Source of the DNA: Hydrogenophaga sp. IBVHS1
Lineage (GTDB): Bacteria > Pseudomonadota > Gammaproteobacteria > Burkholderiales > Burkholderiaceae_C
Direction: 5' to 3'
NCBI RefSeq assembly: GCF_002127265.1
Contig: NZ_NFUU01000001.1
Coordinates: forward strand, 558,001 to 622,000
Length of the DNA stretch: 64,000 nt
In this document: piece by piece, positions 9,406 to 18,103 of the stretch
Numbering within the stretch: position 1 is the stretch's first letter
Layout: each line of letters opens with the position of its first letter
Notes under the pieces: generated by a model
Told to the model about the DNA's origin: nothing
The model's input: only the letters and a program-made list of their open reading frames with translations
Database searches by the model: none
Position numbers and translations under genes: made by a program

Positions 9406-11079
9406 ATGAGCGCCACCGCCATCACCACCCCGACCACCGTCGACTACCGCACCGACCCCAGCCAGTACCGCCACTGGAAACTGGCTTTCGATGGCCCCAT
9501 TGCCACGCTGTCGGTGGACATCAACGAAGACGCCGGCATCCGCCCCGGCTACAAGCTCAAGCTCAACAGCTACGACCTGGGTGTGGACATCGAGCTGCAC
9601 GACGCGCTCAACCGCGTGCGGTTTGAACACCCCGAAGTGCGCACCGTGGTCGTCACCAGCGGCAAGGACCGTGTGTTCTGCTCGGGCGCCAACATCTTCA
9701 TGCTCGGACTCTCGAGCCACGGGTGGAAGGTCAACTTCTGCAAGTTCACGAACGAAACGCGCAACGGCATCGAGGACTCCTCGAAGCACAGCGGCCTGAA
9801 GTTTGTTGCCGCGCTCAACGGCGCCTGCGCTGGCGGTGGCTACGAGCTGGCACTGGCTTGCGACGAGATCGTGCTGGTGGACGACCGCTCTTCGGCCGTG
9901 TCGCTGCCCGAAGTACCTTTGCTCGGCGTGTTGCCCGGCACCGGCGGCCTCACGCGCGTGACCGACAAGCGCCATGTGCGCCACGACCTGGCCGACATCT
10001 TCTGCACCACGAGCGAGGGTGTGCGCGGCAAGAAGGCGGTGGACTGGCGACTGGTCGACTCCATCGCCAAGCCGCAGCAGTTTGCTGCACATGTGAAGGA
10101 ACGGGCGGATGCGCTGGCTGCCAAGAGCGACCGCCCCGCTGCAGGCAAGGGTGTGGCCTTGACACGCATTCAGCGCACCGACAGCGCCGACGGCCTGGGC
10201 TACGCGCATGTGAACGTGGCCATTGACCGCAGCAAGCGCAGCGCCACGATCACCGTGAAGGCGCCCACTGGCGCGCAGCCCACCGACATCGCCGGCATCG
10301 AGGCCGCAGGCGCCGCCTGGTGGCCGCTGCAGATGGCGCGCGAGCTGGACGACGCCATCCTGTGCCTGCGCACCAACGAGCTCGACATCGGTACCTGGCT
10401 GCTGAAGACCGAAGGCGACGCCGCCGCCGTGCTGGCCAGTGATGCGCTGATGCTGGCCAACAAGGACCACTGGCTGGTGCGCGAGACCCTTGGCCTCATG
10501 CGCCGCACCTTCGCGCGCCTCGATGTGTCTTCTCGCAGCCTGTTCGCGCTGATTGAGTCGGGATCCTGCTTCGCGGGCTCGCTCGCCGAGCTGGCCTTCT
10601 GCGCCGACCGCGCCTACATGCTCGCCCTGCCCGACGACGCCGATGCCGCGCCCAAGCTGCAGCTCGACGAATTCAACTTCGGCTATCTGCCGATGGTGAA
10701 CGACCAGTCGCGCCTGCAGCGCCGCTTCTACGAAGAAGTGGAACCCATGGAGGCTGCACGCGGTGCCATCGGCAAGGCGCTCGACGCCGACGCTGCGCTG
10801 GCGCTCGGCCTGGTGACCGCAGCCCCCGACGACATCGACTGGGCCGACGAGGTGCGCATGGCACTCGAGGAGCGGGCGTCCATGTCGCCCGACGCGCTCA
10901 CGGGCCTTGAAGCCAACCTGCGTTTCGCACAGAAAGAAAACATGGCCACGCGCATCTTCGGACGGCTTACCGCCTGGCAGAACTGGATCTTCATTCGCCC
11001 CAACGCCGTGGGCGAGAAGGGCGCCTTGAAGGTCTATGGCAAAGGCGACAAGGCGCAGTTCGACATGAACAGAGTTTGA
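9406..11079 (+). CDS. boxC: 2,3-epoxybenzoyl-CoA dihydrolase
   Basis: The 557-residue protein opens the ring of 2,3-epoxybenzoyl-CoA, giving 3,4-dehydroadipyl-CoA semialdehyde and formate. It has the crotonase (enoyl-CoA hydratase) fold in its N-terminal half, with the oxyanion-hole segments FCSGANIFMLG and NGACAGGGYELALACDEI, and a long C-terminal extension typical of BoxC. The start at 9406 (MSATAITTP) was chosen over the in-frame ATG at 9340 because a GGAG ribosome-binding site lies just before it and the upstream residues do not look like family sequence. It is the first structural gene of the boxCBA operon. The formate it releases is relevant to the formate dehydrogenase genes downstream. 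Confidence 0.95.
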   Translation: MSATAITTPTTVDYRTDPSQYRHWKLAFDGPIATLSVDINEDAGIRPGYKLKLNSYDLGVDIELHDALNRVRFEHPEVRTVVVTSGKDRVFCSGANIFMLGLSSHGWKVNFCKFTNETRNGIEDSSKHSGLKFVAALNGACAGGGYELALACDEIVLVDDRSSAVSLPEVPLLGVLPGTGGLTRVTDKRHVRHDLADIFCTTSEGVRGKKAVDWRLVDSIAKPQQFAAHVKERADALAAKSDRPAAGKGVALTRIQRTDSADGLGYAHVNVAIDRSKRSATITVKAPTGAQPTDIAGIEAAGAAWWPLQMARELDDAILCLRTNELDIGTWLLKTEGDAAAVLASDALMLANKDHWLVRETLGLMRRTFARLDVSSRSLFALIESGSCFAGSLAELAFCADRAYMLALPDDADAAPKLQLDEFNFGYLPMVNDQSRLQRRFYEEVEPMEAARGAIGKALDADAALALGLVTAAPDDIDWADEVRMALEERASMSPDALTGLEANLRFAQKENMATRIFGRLTAWQNWIFIRPNAVGEKGALKVYGKGDKAQFDMNRV

Positions 11080-11105
11080 GCACGATTACCGAGCAACCCG
11101 ACCCA

Positions 11106-11183
11106 TTCCGTTCGGGCTGAGCCTGTCGAAGCCCTTGCCAACCACTTCCGTGTGAGCCCTTCGACAAGCTCAGGGCGAACGGA
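11106..11183. repeat. REP-like inverted repeat between boxC and boxB
   Basis: Two arms of about 28 bases, separated by about 18 bases, are near-complementary: the left arm contains GGGCTGAGCCTGTCGAAGCCC and the right arm GCCCTTCGACAAGCTCAGGGC. This is the common dispersed palindromic element with the TTCGACAAGCTCAG core seen in many betaproteobacterial genomes (from memory, not checked). Here it lies inside an operon, so it would form a stem-loop in the boxC-boxB intercistronic mRNA. No other copy was noticed in the window. Confidence 0.75.
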
Positions 11184-11210
11184 TTTCGAAACACCACCCA
11201 GGAGACCCTC

Positions 11211-12638
11211 ATGTCCACCATCGACTACAGCGACAAGATCCCGAACAACGTCAACCTGAGCGAAGACCGCACGCTGCAGCGCGCGCTGGAGCAATGGCAG
11301 CCCAACTACCTCAAGTGGTGGGACGACATGGGCCCGGACGGCTCGCAGAACTTCGATGTGTACCTGCGCACTGCGGTCAGCGTGGACCCGCAAGGCTGGG
11401 CGCAGTTTGGCCATGTGAAGATGCCCGATTACCGTTGGGGCATCTTCCTGAACCCGGCCGAACAGGACCGCAAGATCCACTTCGGTGACCACAAGGGCGA
11501 GGCCGCCTGGCAGGACATCCCTGGCGAATACCGCGCGAACCTGCGCCGCATCATCGTGACGCAAGGCGACACCGAACCTGCATCGGTCGAACAGCAGCGC
11601 CACCTCGGCCTGACGGCCCCGAGTCAGTACGATCTGCGCAACCTGTTCCAGGTCAATGTCGAAGAAGGCCGCCACCTCTGGGCCATGGTCTACCTGCTTC
11701 ACAAGTACTTTGGCAAGGACGGCCGCGAAGAAGGTGAAGCCTTGCTGGAGCGCAACAGCGGCAACGCCGACAACCCCCGCATCCTGGAAGCTTTCAACGA
11801 AGAAACACCCGACTGGCTGAGCTTCTTCATGTTCACCTACTTCACCGACCGCGATGGCAAGTTCCAGCTCTGCGCCCTGGCCGAAAGCAGCTTCGATCCG
11901 CTCGCCCGCACGACCAAGTTCATGCTGACCGAAGAAGCGCACCACATGTTCGTGGGTGAGTCGGGCGTGAGCCGCGTGATCAACCGCACCTGCCAGGTGA
12001 TGAACGAATTGAAGACCGATGATCCCGCCAAACTGCGCGCCGCCGGCGTGATCGATCTGCCGACCATCCAGCGTTACCTGAACTTCCACTTTTCGGTGAC
12101 CATCGACCTGTTTGGTGCCGATGAATCGAGCAACGCCGCCACCTTCTACTCCACCGGTCTCAAGGGTCGGTATGAAGAGGGCAAGCGTGCCGACGACCAC
12201 GTGCTCAAGGGCCAGACCTACCGCGTGCTCAATGTGCAGAACGGCCAACTGATTGAAAAGGAAGTGCCGATGCTCAACGCGCTCAACGAAGTCCTGCGCG
12301 ACGATTACATCAAGGACAGCGTGGGGGGTGTCGAGCGCTGGAACAAGGTGATCGAAAAGGCGGGCATTCCCGTGCGCCTGACCGTCCCGCACAAGGCTTT
12401 CCACCGCAACATCGGCCTGCTCAAGGGCGTAAAGGTGGCGCCCGACGGCCGCGTGGTTTCCGAAGCCGAGTGGAATGCCAACCGGAACAACTGGTTGCCC
12501 AGCGAATCCGACCGAGCGTTCGTGGCCAGCCTGATGGGCCGTGTGGTCGATCCCGGCAAGTTTGCCAACTGGATCGCACCTCCCGTCATGGGTATCAACC
12601 GCCAGCCCGTCGATTTCGAATACGTGCGCTTTAATTGA
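11211..12638 (+). CDS. boxB: Benzoyl-CoA 2,3-epoxidase, di-iron oxygenase subunit
   Basis: The 475-residue protein is the oxygenase component that turns benzoyl-CoA into the 2,3-epoxide using O2 and electrons from BoxA. Di-iron ligand motifs are visible as EEGRH (in VNVEEGRHLWAM) and EEAHH (in TEEAHHMFVGESG), spaced as in class I di-iron proteins. The C terminus (VMGINRQPVDFEYVRFN) is typical of BoxB. A ribosome-binding site (AGGAGA) lies eight bases before the ATG. Length and motifs look intact. It follows boxC after a 131-base gap filled by the REP-like repeat. Confidence 0.96.
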   Translation: MSTIDYSDKIPNNVNLSEDRTLQRALEQWQPNYLKWWDDMGPDGSQNFDVYLRTAVSVDPQGWAQFGHVKMPDYRWGIFLNPAEQDRKIHFGDHKGEAAWQDIPGEYRANLRRIIVTQGDTEPASVEQQRHLGLTAPSQYDLRNLFQVNVEEGRHLWAMVYLLHKYFGKDGREEGEALLERNSGNADNPRILEAFNEETPDWLSFFMFTYFTDRDGKFQLCALAESSFDPLARTTKFMLTEEAHHMFVGESGVSRVINRTCQVMNELKTDDPAKLRAAGVIDLPTIQRYLNFHFSVTIDLFGADESSNAATFYSTGLKGRYEEGKRADDHVLKGQTYRVLNVQNGQLIEKEVPMLNALNEVLRDDYIKDSVGGVERWNKVIEKAGIPVRLTVPHKAFHRNIGLLKGVKVAPDGRVVSEAEWNANRNNWLPSESDRAFVASLMGRVVDPGKFANWIAPPVMGINRQPVDFEYVRFN

Positions 12639-12648
12639 GTGATTTACT

Positions 12649-12672
12649 CCCTCTCCCGTTGACGGGAGAGGG
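12649..12672. repeat. GGGAGAGGG-type hairpin between boxB and boxA
   Basis: A perfect nine-base stem, CCCTCTCCC (12649-12657) with GGGAGAGGG (12664-12672), encloses a six-base loop in the 61-base gap between boxB and boxA. No T-run follows it, so it is not a classical terminator. It resembles a small hairpin element common in high-GC proteobacterial genomes and may influence mRNA stability or polarity within the operon. Confidence 0.7.
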
Positions 12673-12699
12673 TTGGGGTGAAGGTGCAGGAGACAAACG

Positions 12700-13992
12700 A
12701 TGGACATGGCTACCAACAGCGCTGTCATTCAGCAGCACCTGATCGATCCCGAGATCTGTATCCGGTGCAACACCTGCGAGGCCACTTGTCCGGTGCAGGC
12801 GATCACGCACGACGACCGCAACTACGTGGTCGATGCCGAGAAGTGCAACCTTTGCATGGCCTGCATCTCGCCGTGCCCCACGGGCTCCATCGACAACTGG
12901 CGCACCATGCCGCGCGTGCGCGCCTATACGCCGGAAGAGCAGCTCACCTGGGACGAGCTGCCGGCCGAGTTGCCGCCGGAGGAACTGGAAGGCCTGAGCG
13001 AAGGCCCCACCGCTCATGCTCAGCCTGCCCAAGCCCCCGCCAGCCAGCCCGACCCCTCCGGACAGGAACTCTTCAACGCCTCGGCTTTCGGTGCCACGCT
13101 GCCGCCCTGGTCGGCTGCCCACGCCTACACCAACCTCTACGGTCCCAAGGCCGCGCAGAAGACCGTGACCGCCACCGTGACCGGCAATGTGCGCGTGACC
13201 GAAGTCGGGAAAACCGCTGGCGGCGATTACGACACCCACCACATCGTGCTGGATTTCGGTGCCATGCCCTTCCCGGTGCTCGAAGGTCAGAGCATCGGCG
13301 TCGTGCCGCCGGGCACCGATGCCTCGGGACGCGCCCACCACGCCCGCCAGTACAGCATCGCCAGCCCGCGCAATGGCGAACGCCCGGGCTACAACAACCT
13401 CTCGCTCACCATCAAGCGGGTGCTGGAAAACCACCAGGGCCAACCCGTGCGCGGTGTCGCCAGCAACTTCATGTGTGACCTGAAGGTTGGCGACAAGGTG
13501 GAGGTGATCGGGCCGTTCGGCACCAGCTTCCTCATGCCCAACCACCCGAAGAGCCACATCGTGATGATCTGCACCGGCACCGGCAGCGCACCCATGCGCG
13601 CCATGACGGAGTGGCGTCGACGGTTGCGCGCTTCGGGCAAGTTTGAAGGCGGCAAGCTCATGCTGTTTTTCGGCGCGCGCACGCAGGAAGAGCTACCGTA
13701 CTTCGGTCCGTTGCAAAGCCTGCCCAAGGATTTCATCGACACCAACTTCGCCTTCAGCCGAACACCCGGTGCGCCCAAGCGCTATGTGCAGGACGCCATG
13801 CGTGAGCGAGCCGCCGACCTGGCCTTGCTGCTGCAGGACCCGAACACCTTCTTCTATGTGTGCGGCCTGAAGAGCATGGAAGAGGGCGTGGTGCTGGCGC
13901 TGCGTGATGTGGCCCAGGGCGCCGGTTTGAACTGGGAAACGATCGGCGCCTCACTCAAGCGCGAAGGCCGTCTCCATCTCGAAACCTATTAG
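12700..13992 (+). CDS. boxA: Benzoyl-CoA 2,3-epoxidase reductase subunit
   Basis: The 430-residue flavoprotein passes electrons from NADPH to BoxB. Two ferredoxin-type [4Fe-4S] motifs lie at the N terminus (C20, C23, C26, C30 and C49, C52, C55, C59). A linker with proline and alanine follows, and then a ferredoxin-NADP reductase module: the FAD motif RQYSIASPR and the NADP-binding segments [14 protein letters not shown] and [13 protein letters not shown]. The C terminus LHLETY fits FNR-type ends. An ATG two codons further in (12706) is an alternative start. It completes boxCBA and is followed after 90 bases by the DUF3305 gene on the same strand, with no obvious terminator between. Confidence 0.95.
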   Translation: MDMATNSAVIQQHLIDPEICIRCNTCEATCPVQAITHDDRNYVVDAEKCNLCMACISPCPTGSIDNWRTMPRVRAYTPEEQLTWDELPAELPPEELEGLSEGPTAHAQPAQAPASQPDPSGQELFNASAFGATLPPWSAAHAYTNLYGPKAAQKTVTATVTGNVRVTEVGKTAGGDYDTHHIVLDFGAMPFPVLEGQSIGVVPPGTDASGRAHHARQYSIASPRNGERPGYNNLSLTIKRVLENHQGQPVRGVASNFMCDLKVGDKVEVIGPFGTSFLMPNHPKSHIVMICTGTGSAPMRAMTEWRRRLRASGKFEGGKLMLFFGARTQEELPYFGPLQSLPKDFIDTNFAFSRTPGAPKRYVQDAMRERAADLALLLQDPNTFFYVCGLKSMEEGVVLALRDVAQGAGLNWETIGASLKREGRLHLETY

Positions 13993-14082
13993 GGTTTGCC
14001 CGCGCATTTCGTCACCCGTGGCAGGGTGAACCACCGGGCGGGAATCGGCCGGACAGGGGATGGCTTACATTGCGGTCTTCTT

Positions 14083-14715
14083 ATGAAGATTGAACATACC
14101 CCGGTATCTGCACGCAGCCGTCCCGCGATCGAAGTCGACGTGGTGATGCGGCGTGAACCGGTGGTGGGGCCGATGAGTCGCTGGCAGCCCTGGCGCTGGG
14201 TGCTGGCCGATGTGGTGCTGCGCTCCGAACCCGAAGACACCGGGCCGGCCGACGCCAACGAATCGCACGAACCGCAGGCGGTAGAGCCCGTGGATGGCAC
14301 CGAGGCCAGTGCACAGGCGACGCACTGGTTGTTTCCGCGTTTTCGGGTGGAGTTGTTCCGCGACGATGCCGAGGGCTACTTCCTCAATCTCAACAGCCCG
14401 CAACCCTGCTTCTGGGTGTTCTGGCGTGCCGACGAAGCGCGCCTGCTCGACGGTGAAGCCATGGCGGTGCCGCAGATCGTGACGCTGAGCTACCACGACG
14501 CAGGCCGTTGGCTCGATGCGCAGGAGCGTGTGGACCAAGTGCCCGCACCCGCCGAGGTGGTGGAGTGGGTGCGCGGTTTCGTGGACGCCACCTACCAGCC
14601 CGAGCCAAAGAAGCGCAAGCGCCCCGACAGCTTCAAGCCGTTGACCGATCGCTTCGGCCAGCCGGTGCGAATTTCGACTGAAAAGATTCGAGGTGGCGGA
14701 CCACCTGCGCAATGA
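14083..14715 (+). CDS. DUF3305 family protein of the formate dehydrogenase cluster
   Basis: This is a 210-residue soluble protein with no signal peptide. The pattern of an N-terminal VVMRREPVVGPMSRWQPWRW followed by VELFRDDAEGYFLNLNSPQP matches DUF3305, a family of unknown function that travels with DUF3306 and molybdenum formate dehydrogenase genes. The tail carries a basic patch, KKRKRPDSFKPLTDRF. The ATG at 14083 gives the shortest form that keeps the conserved region. Its stop overlaps the next gene's start (ATGA), so the pair is translationally coupled. A role in maturation or cofactor handling of FDH is inference from context only. Confidence 0.85.
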   Translation: MKIEHTPVSARSRPAIEVDVVMRREPVVGPMSRWQPWRWVLADVVLRSEPEDTGPADANESHEPQAVEPVDGTEASAQATHWLFPRFRVELFRDDAEGYFLNLNSPQPCFWVFWRADEARLLDGEAMAVPQIVTLSYHDAGRWLDAQERVDQVPAPAEVVEWVRGFVDATYQPEPKKRKRPDSFKPLTDRFGQPVRISTEKIRGGGPPAQ

Positions 14716-15401
14716 CCATGGCCTCCGAAGACGACAGCAACTTTTTCTCGCGCTGGTCGCGCCGCAAGGTGCAGGTGCGCACGGGCGAGCCTTTGCCGGC
14801 AGAGCCACCTGTGGCGCCTGCCGCGCCCGTGGTGGTGGTGGTGGCGGCACCGGTGACCGTGCCGAAGGCAGAACCCCTTCCTGAGCAACCTGCCGCTGAG
14901 GCACCTCCGGTGCTCACGCTGGAAGACGTGGCCCGCCTCACCCCTGAGTCGGACTACTCGGCCTTCGTGGCGCGCGGCGTGCCGGCAGATGTGCGCAATG
15001 CCGCCGTAAAGAAGCTTTTCACCGACCCGCACTACAACGTGATGGACGGCCTCGACATCTACATCGACGACTACTCCAAACCCAGTCCACTGTCTGTGGC
15101 CGATATGGCCAAGATGGTCGGTGCGCAGTTCCTGAAACTGGTGGACGACCCCGAGGACAAGCCCAAGGTGGCGGCCCTGCCGGACACCGCAGCCGCTGCG
15201 GAAGCCGAAGTCACCACCACCGCCCCTGATGCGGATGTCGAGCCGGGGGAAGCCATCGCCGCCGATGCTTCCGATCTCGATTCCGTTTCCGATTCCGATT
15301 CCGATTCCGATACCCATAAGCCCCACGATGACCACGCTGATCTGCAATTGCAACCAGACCATGCCCTTGAACCCAAAGGTTCTGGGCGAGGCGCTGGATG
15401 A
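14712..15401 (+). CDS. DUF3306 family protein of the formate dehydrogenase cluster
   Basis: This 229-residue acidic protein starts with FFSRWSRRKVQVR, the family's N-terminal signature, followed by an alanine/proline/valine linker. A conserved core (LTPESDYSAFVARGVP, then FTDPHYNVMDGLDIYIDDY) covers residues about 75-125. The C-terminal third is low-complexity and contains a Ser-Asp run encoded by a hexanucleotide repeat. Function is unknown; the family co-occurs with DUF3305 and FDH. The last 74 bases overlap the start of the ferredoxin gene in another frame, an unusually long overlap, so the end of this protein and the start of the next constrain each other. Confidence 0.83.
   Translation: MTMASEDDSNFFSRWSRRKVQVRTGEPLPAEPPVAPAAPVVVVVAAPVTVPKAEPLPEQPAAEAPPVLTLEDVARLTPESDYSAFVARGVPADVRNAAVKKLFTDPHYNVMDGLDIYIDDYSKPSPLSVADMAKMVGAQFLKLVDDPEDKPKVAALPDTAAAAEAEVTTTAPDADVEPGEAIAADASDLDSVSDSDSDSDTHKPHDDHADLQLQPDHALEPKGSGRGAG
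15279..15314 (+). repeat. Hexanucleotide tandem repeat GATTCC (about six units) inside the DUF3306 gene
   Basis: Units at 15279, 15285, 15291, 15297, 15303 and 15309 read GATTCC, with a single change in unit 2 (GTTTCC) and in unit 6 (GATACC). They are in frame and encode alternating Asp-Ser. Slippage would add or remove two residues without a frameshift. Confidence 0.85.
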
Positions 15402-17430
15402 AGACCTGACGCTGCACACCACGCTGTGCCGCCGCGACGCGCCCGCGTTCCAGCGCGCCTGCCGCAGCCAGGAAGAACTGGTGGTGGCCTGCACGCAGGA
15501 GAGTCGACTCTTCACCGAACTCTCGCAGGAGACCGAGGGCGCGGTGCCGCTGGACGTGCGGCCGATCCACTTCGTCAACATCCGTGAAACTGGCGGCTGG
15601 GGCCGCGAGGCCGCGCAGGCCACACCCAAAATGGCCGCGCTGCTGGCCGCTGCACGCCTGCCCGATGCCGAGCCCGTACCCACCGTCACCTACAAGAGTT
15701 CGGGCCGCCTGCTGATCATCGGCGCGCTGGACGAGAGCGAGCGCATCGCCGGCATGGTGGCCGATACGCTGGAGGTCAGCCTCATGGCCACGGGCGGCGC
15801 CGGCATGCAGGCGCGGCAGTACCCGGTGATCGCTGGCGCGTTGCAGCAGTTGCGCGGCTGGCTCGGTGCCTTCGAAGTGCAGTGGCAGACCAACAACCCC
15901 ATCGACCTGGACCTCTGCACGCGTTGCAACGCCTGCCTGGCGGTCTGCCCGGAAGACGCCATTGGTCTGGACTACCAGATCGACATGGACAAATGCCGCA
16001 GCCACCGTGCGTGCGTGAAAGCGTGCGAATCGGTGGGCGCCATCAACTTCCAGCGCGAGCCGCAGGAACACAGCGAGCAGTTCGACGTTGTGCTCGATCT
16101 GCGCGAGGCACCTGCCTTCGAGCAGCATGCACATCCGCAGGGTTACTTTCACCTGGCCGGCGGTCTGCAGGATGCGAGCGCGATGGCCACCGTCATCAAG
16201 CTGCGCGACCTGGTGGGTGAATTCGAAAAGCCCAAATTTTTCACCTACAAGCAGAAGCTTTGCGCGCACGGCCGCAACGAAACGGTGGGCTGCAATGCCT
16301 GCGTGGAGATCTGCTCGGCGCTGGCGATCAGCAGCGAGATCAAGCGCAATCAGATCGTCGTCAACCCCAACCTCTGCGTGGGTTGCGGCGCCTGCACCAC
16401 CGTGTGCCCGACCGGCGCGCTCTCGTACGCCTACCCGCGCGCGAGCGAGCAGGGCGTGAAGCTCCGTACCGTGCTGGCCACGTATGCCAAGGCCGGTGGC
16501 AAGGACACTGCGCTGCTGCTGCACAGCCAGGAAGCGGGTGCCGCGCTCATCGGCGAGCTGGGCCGCGCGGCCTCGCTCGACCGCAAGGGCGTGCGCGGCG
16601 TGCCGGCGCGCGTGATTCCACTGCCGCTGTGGCACACGGCGTCCATCGGGCTTGACGTGTGGCTCTCGGCTTTTGCCTACGGCGCGTCGCAGGTGTGGGT
16701 GCTGATGACGGGCGAGGAAGCGCCGCAGTACCGCGACGCGGTGCGCGAGCAGATGGCGGTGGCGCAAGCAGTGTTGAGCGGGCTGGGCTACAGCGGCCAG
16801 CACTTCCGGCTGATCGAGGCGCGCGACGCGAAGGCGCTGGACGCGATGCTGGGCGATGCGCCGGCTCAGAGCGTGAAGCGCCGCGCTACCTTTGCCATTC
16901 AGGCCGAAAAGCGCGCCACGGTTGAGCTGGCCCTGGATCACCTCATGCAGGACAGCGTGGCCCACCGCCCCTCGGTGGAAGCGATCCCATTGCCACAGGC
17001 CTCGCTGCTGGGCACCATCGCCGTCAACAAGGACACCTGCACACTCTGCCTGAGCTGTGTGAGCGCCTGCCCGGCGAGCGCACTGCAGGACAACACCGAG
17101 CGCCCGCAGCTGCGTTTCATCGAGAAGAACTGCGTGCAGTGCGGCCTGTGCGCCAGTACCTGCCCGGAAGACGCCATCACGCTGCAGCCGCGCCTGTTGC
17201 TCGGCGAGCAGCGCAAGCAATTGCGCGTGCTCAACGAGGCTCAGCCCTACCAATGCATACGTTGCAGCAAGCCCTTCGGCACCTTGAAAGGCATCGAGGT
17301 CATGCTCGCCAAACTCTCGGGCCACGCCATGTTCCAGGGCGAGGCGCTGGAGCGCCTGAAAATGTGTGGCGATTGCCGCGTGGTGGATCTCTATTCCAAC
17401 CCCGGCGAAACGCGTATTCAAGATATCTGA
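15328..17430 (+). CDS. Large multi-cluster 4Fe-4S ferredoxin of the FDH cluster
   Basis: The 700-residue protein has many cysteine motifs. In order, they are an N-terminal CNCN segment, CTRCNACLAVCPEDAI, CRSHRACVKAC, CNACVEIC, CVGCGACTTVCPTGAL, CTLCLSCVSACPASAL and CVQCGLCASTCPEDAI. A C-terminal pair of CxxC motifs (CIRC and CGDC) about 50 residues apart looks like a zinc ribbon. At least four are classical [4Fe-4S] ferredoxin motifs. There is no signal peptide or membrane segment, so a cytoplasmic electron carrier or scaffold is likely. Such proteins are usually annotated only as ferredoxin next to DUF3306 and TorD chaperones. The start at 15328 (MTTLICNCNQ) was chosen because residues upstream in frame are a repeat-derived Pro-Ile run. 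Confidence 0.85.
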   Translation: MTTLICNCNQTMPLNPKVLGEALDEDLTLHTTLCRRDAPAFQRACRSQEELVVACTQESRLFTELSQETEGAVPLDVRPIHFVNIRETGGWGREAAQATPKMAALLAAARLPDAEPVPTVTYKSSGRLLIIGALDESERIAGMVADTLEVSLMATGGAGMQARQYPVIAGALQQLRGWLGAFEVQWQTNNPIDLDLCTRCNACLAVCPEDAIGLDYQIDMDKCRSHRACVKACESVGAINFQREPQEHSEQFDVVLDLREAPAFEQHAHPQGYFHLAGGLQDASAMATVIKLRDLVGEFEKPKFFTYKQKLCAHGRNETVGCNACVEICSALAISSEIKRNQIVVNPNLCVGCGACTTVCPTGALSYAYPRASEQGVKLRTVLATYAKAGGKDTALLLHSQEAGAALIGELGRAASLDRKGVRGVPARVIPLPLWHTASIGLDVWLSAFAYGASQVWVLMTGEEAPQYRDAVREQMAVAQAVLSGLGYSGQHFRLIEARDAKALDAMLGDAPAQSVKRRATFAIQAEKRATVELALDHLMQDSVAHRPSVEAIPLPQASLLGTIAVNKDTCTLCLSCVSACPASALQDNTERPQLRFIEKNCVQCGLCASTCPEDAITLQPRLLLGEQRKQLRVLNEAQPYQCIRCSKPFGTLKGIEVMLAKLSGHAMFQGEALERLKMCGDCRVVDLYSNPGETRIQDI

Positions 17431-17444
17431 CTTCGCCACTCACC

Positions 17445-18065
17445 ATGAACAACGCCATTCCTGTCTCGCCCTCCGCGCTGGACGAAGAAACCGCCCGCGC
17501 CGAGGTCTATGGTCTTCTCGCCGCCCTCTACTACGCGCCGCCCACGCGGGAGTTCATGGCGCAACTGCGGGTGGCGGTGACCGAAGCGCCGGCCGCCGGT
17601 GGTTTTCTGGAAGAACCCTGGCGCGATCTCGTGGCCGCTGCGCGTGCGGTGGACGACGAGGCTGTGGCGAACGAGTACGACTCGCTGTTTGGCGGCGTTG
17701 GCAAACCCGAGGTCTATCTTTTCGGTTCGCATTACCTGAGTGGCTTCCTGAACGAGAAGCCGCTGGCGGCACTGCGCAGCGACCTCGCCGAACTCGGTCT
17801 GGCGCGCGACGAAGCCATGCCAGAAACCGAAGACCACGTGGCCTACATCAGCGAAGTGATGCGCTACCTCATCGCGGGAGACGAGGTGGAGGTGGCCAAC
17901 CTCACGCAGCAGCAGAAGTTCTTCACCAAGCACGTGCTGCCGTGGGTGCCGCAGATGTGCGATGCGATTGCTGCGCATCCCAAGGCCCGCTTCTATGGAG
18001 CTCTCGCCGGATTCACACGTGCGTTCGTGAGCGTGGAATCTCAGGGCTTCGACATGCTGGTTTGA
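17445..18065 (+). CDS. TorD/DmsD-family molybdoenzyme chaperone
   Basis: This 206-residue, mostly helical protein has the TorD-like layout: an N-terminal EVYGLLAALYYAPP helix, a central EYDSLFGGVGKPEVYLFGSHY and the segment PETEDHVAYISEVMRYLI, close to the family's E-x-D-H-x-x motif. Such chaperones bind the Tat signal or core of molybdopterin enzymes until the cofactor is inserted. The likely client is FdhA, encoded 4.2 kb downstream with a twin-arginine signal. It starts 14 bases after the ferredoxin stop and closes the plus-strand accessory operon. The sensor kinase gene converges on it. Confidence 0.88.
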   Translation: MNNAIPVSPSALDEETARAEVYGLLAALYYAPPTREFMAQLRVAVTEAPAAGGFLEEPWRDLVAAARAVDDEAVANEYDSLFGGVGKPEVYLFGSHYLSGFLNEKPLAALRSDLAELGLARDEAMPETEDHVAYISEVMRYLIAGDEVEVANLTQQQKFFTKHVLPWVPQMCDAIAAHPKARFYGALAGFTRAFVSVESQGFDMLV

Positions 18066-18103
18066 GGTGGTTGCTTTCGGCGCAAGGTCGAATAGCGAGA
18101 GTT

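Noticed and set aside
15211..17439. 742-residue minus-strand frame opposite the poly-ferredoxin
   Set aside because: The plus-strand protein has clear ferredoxin motifs; the reverse frame has no signature.
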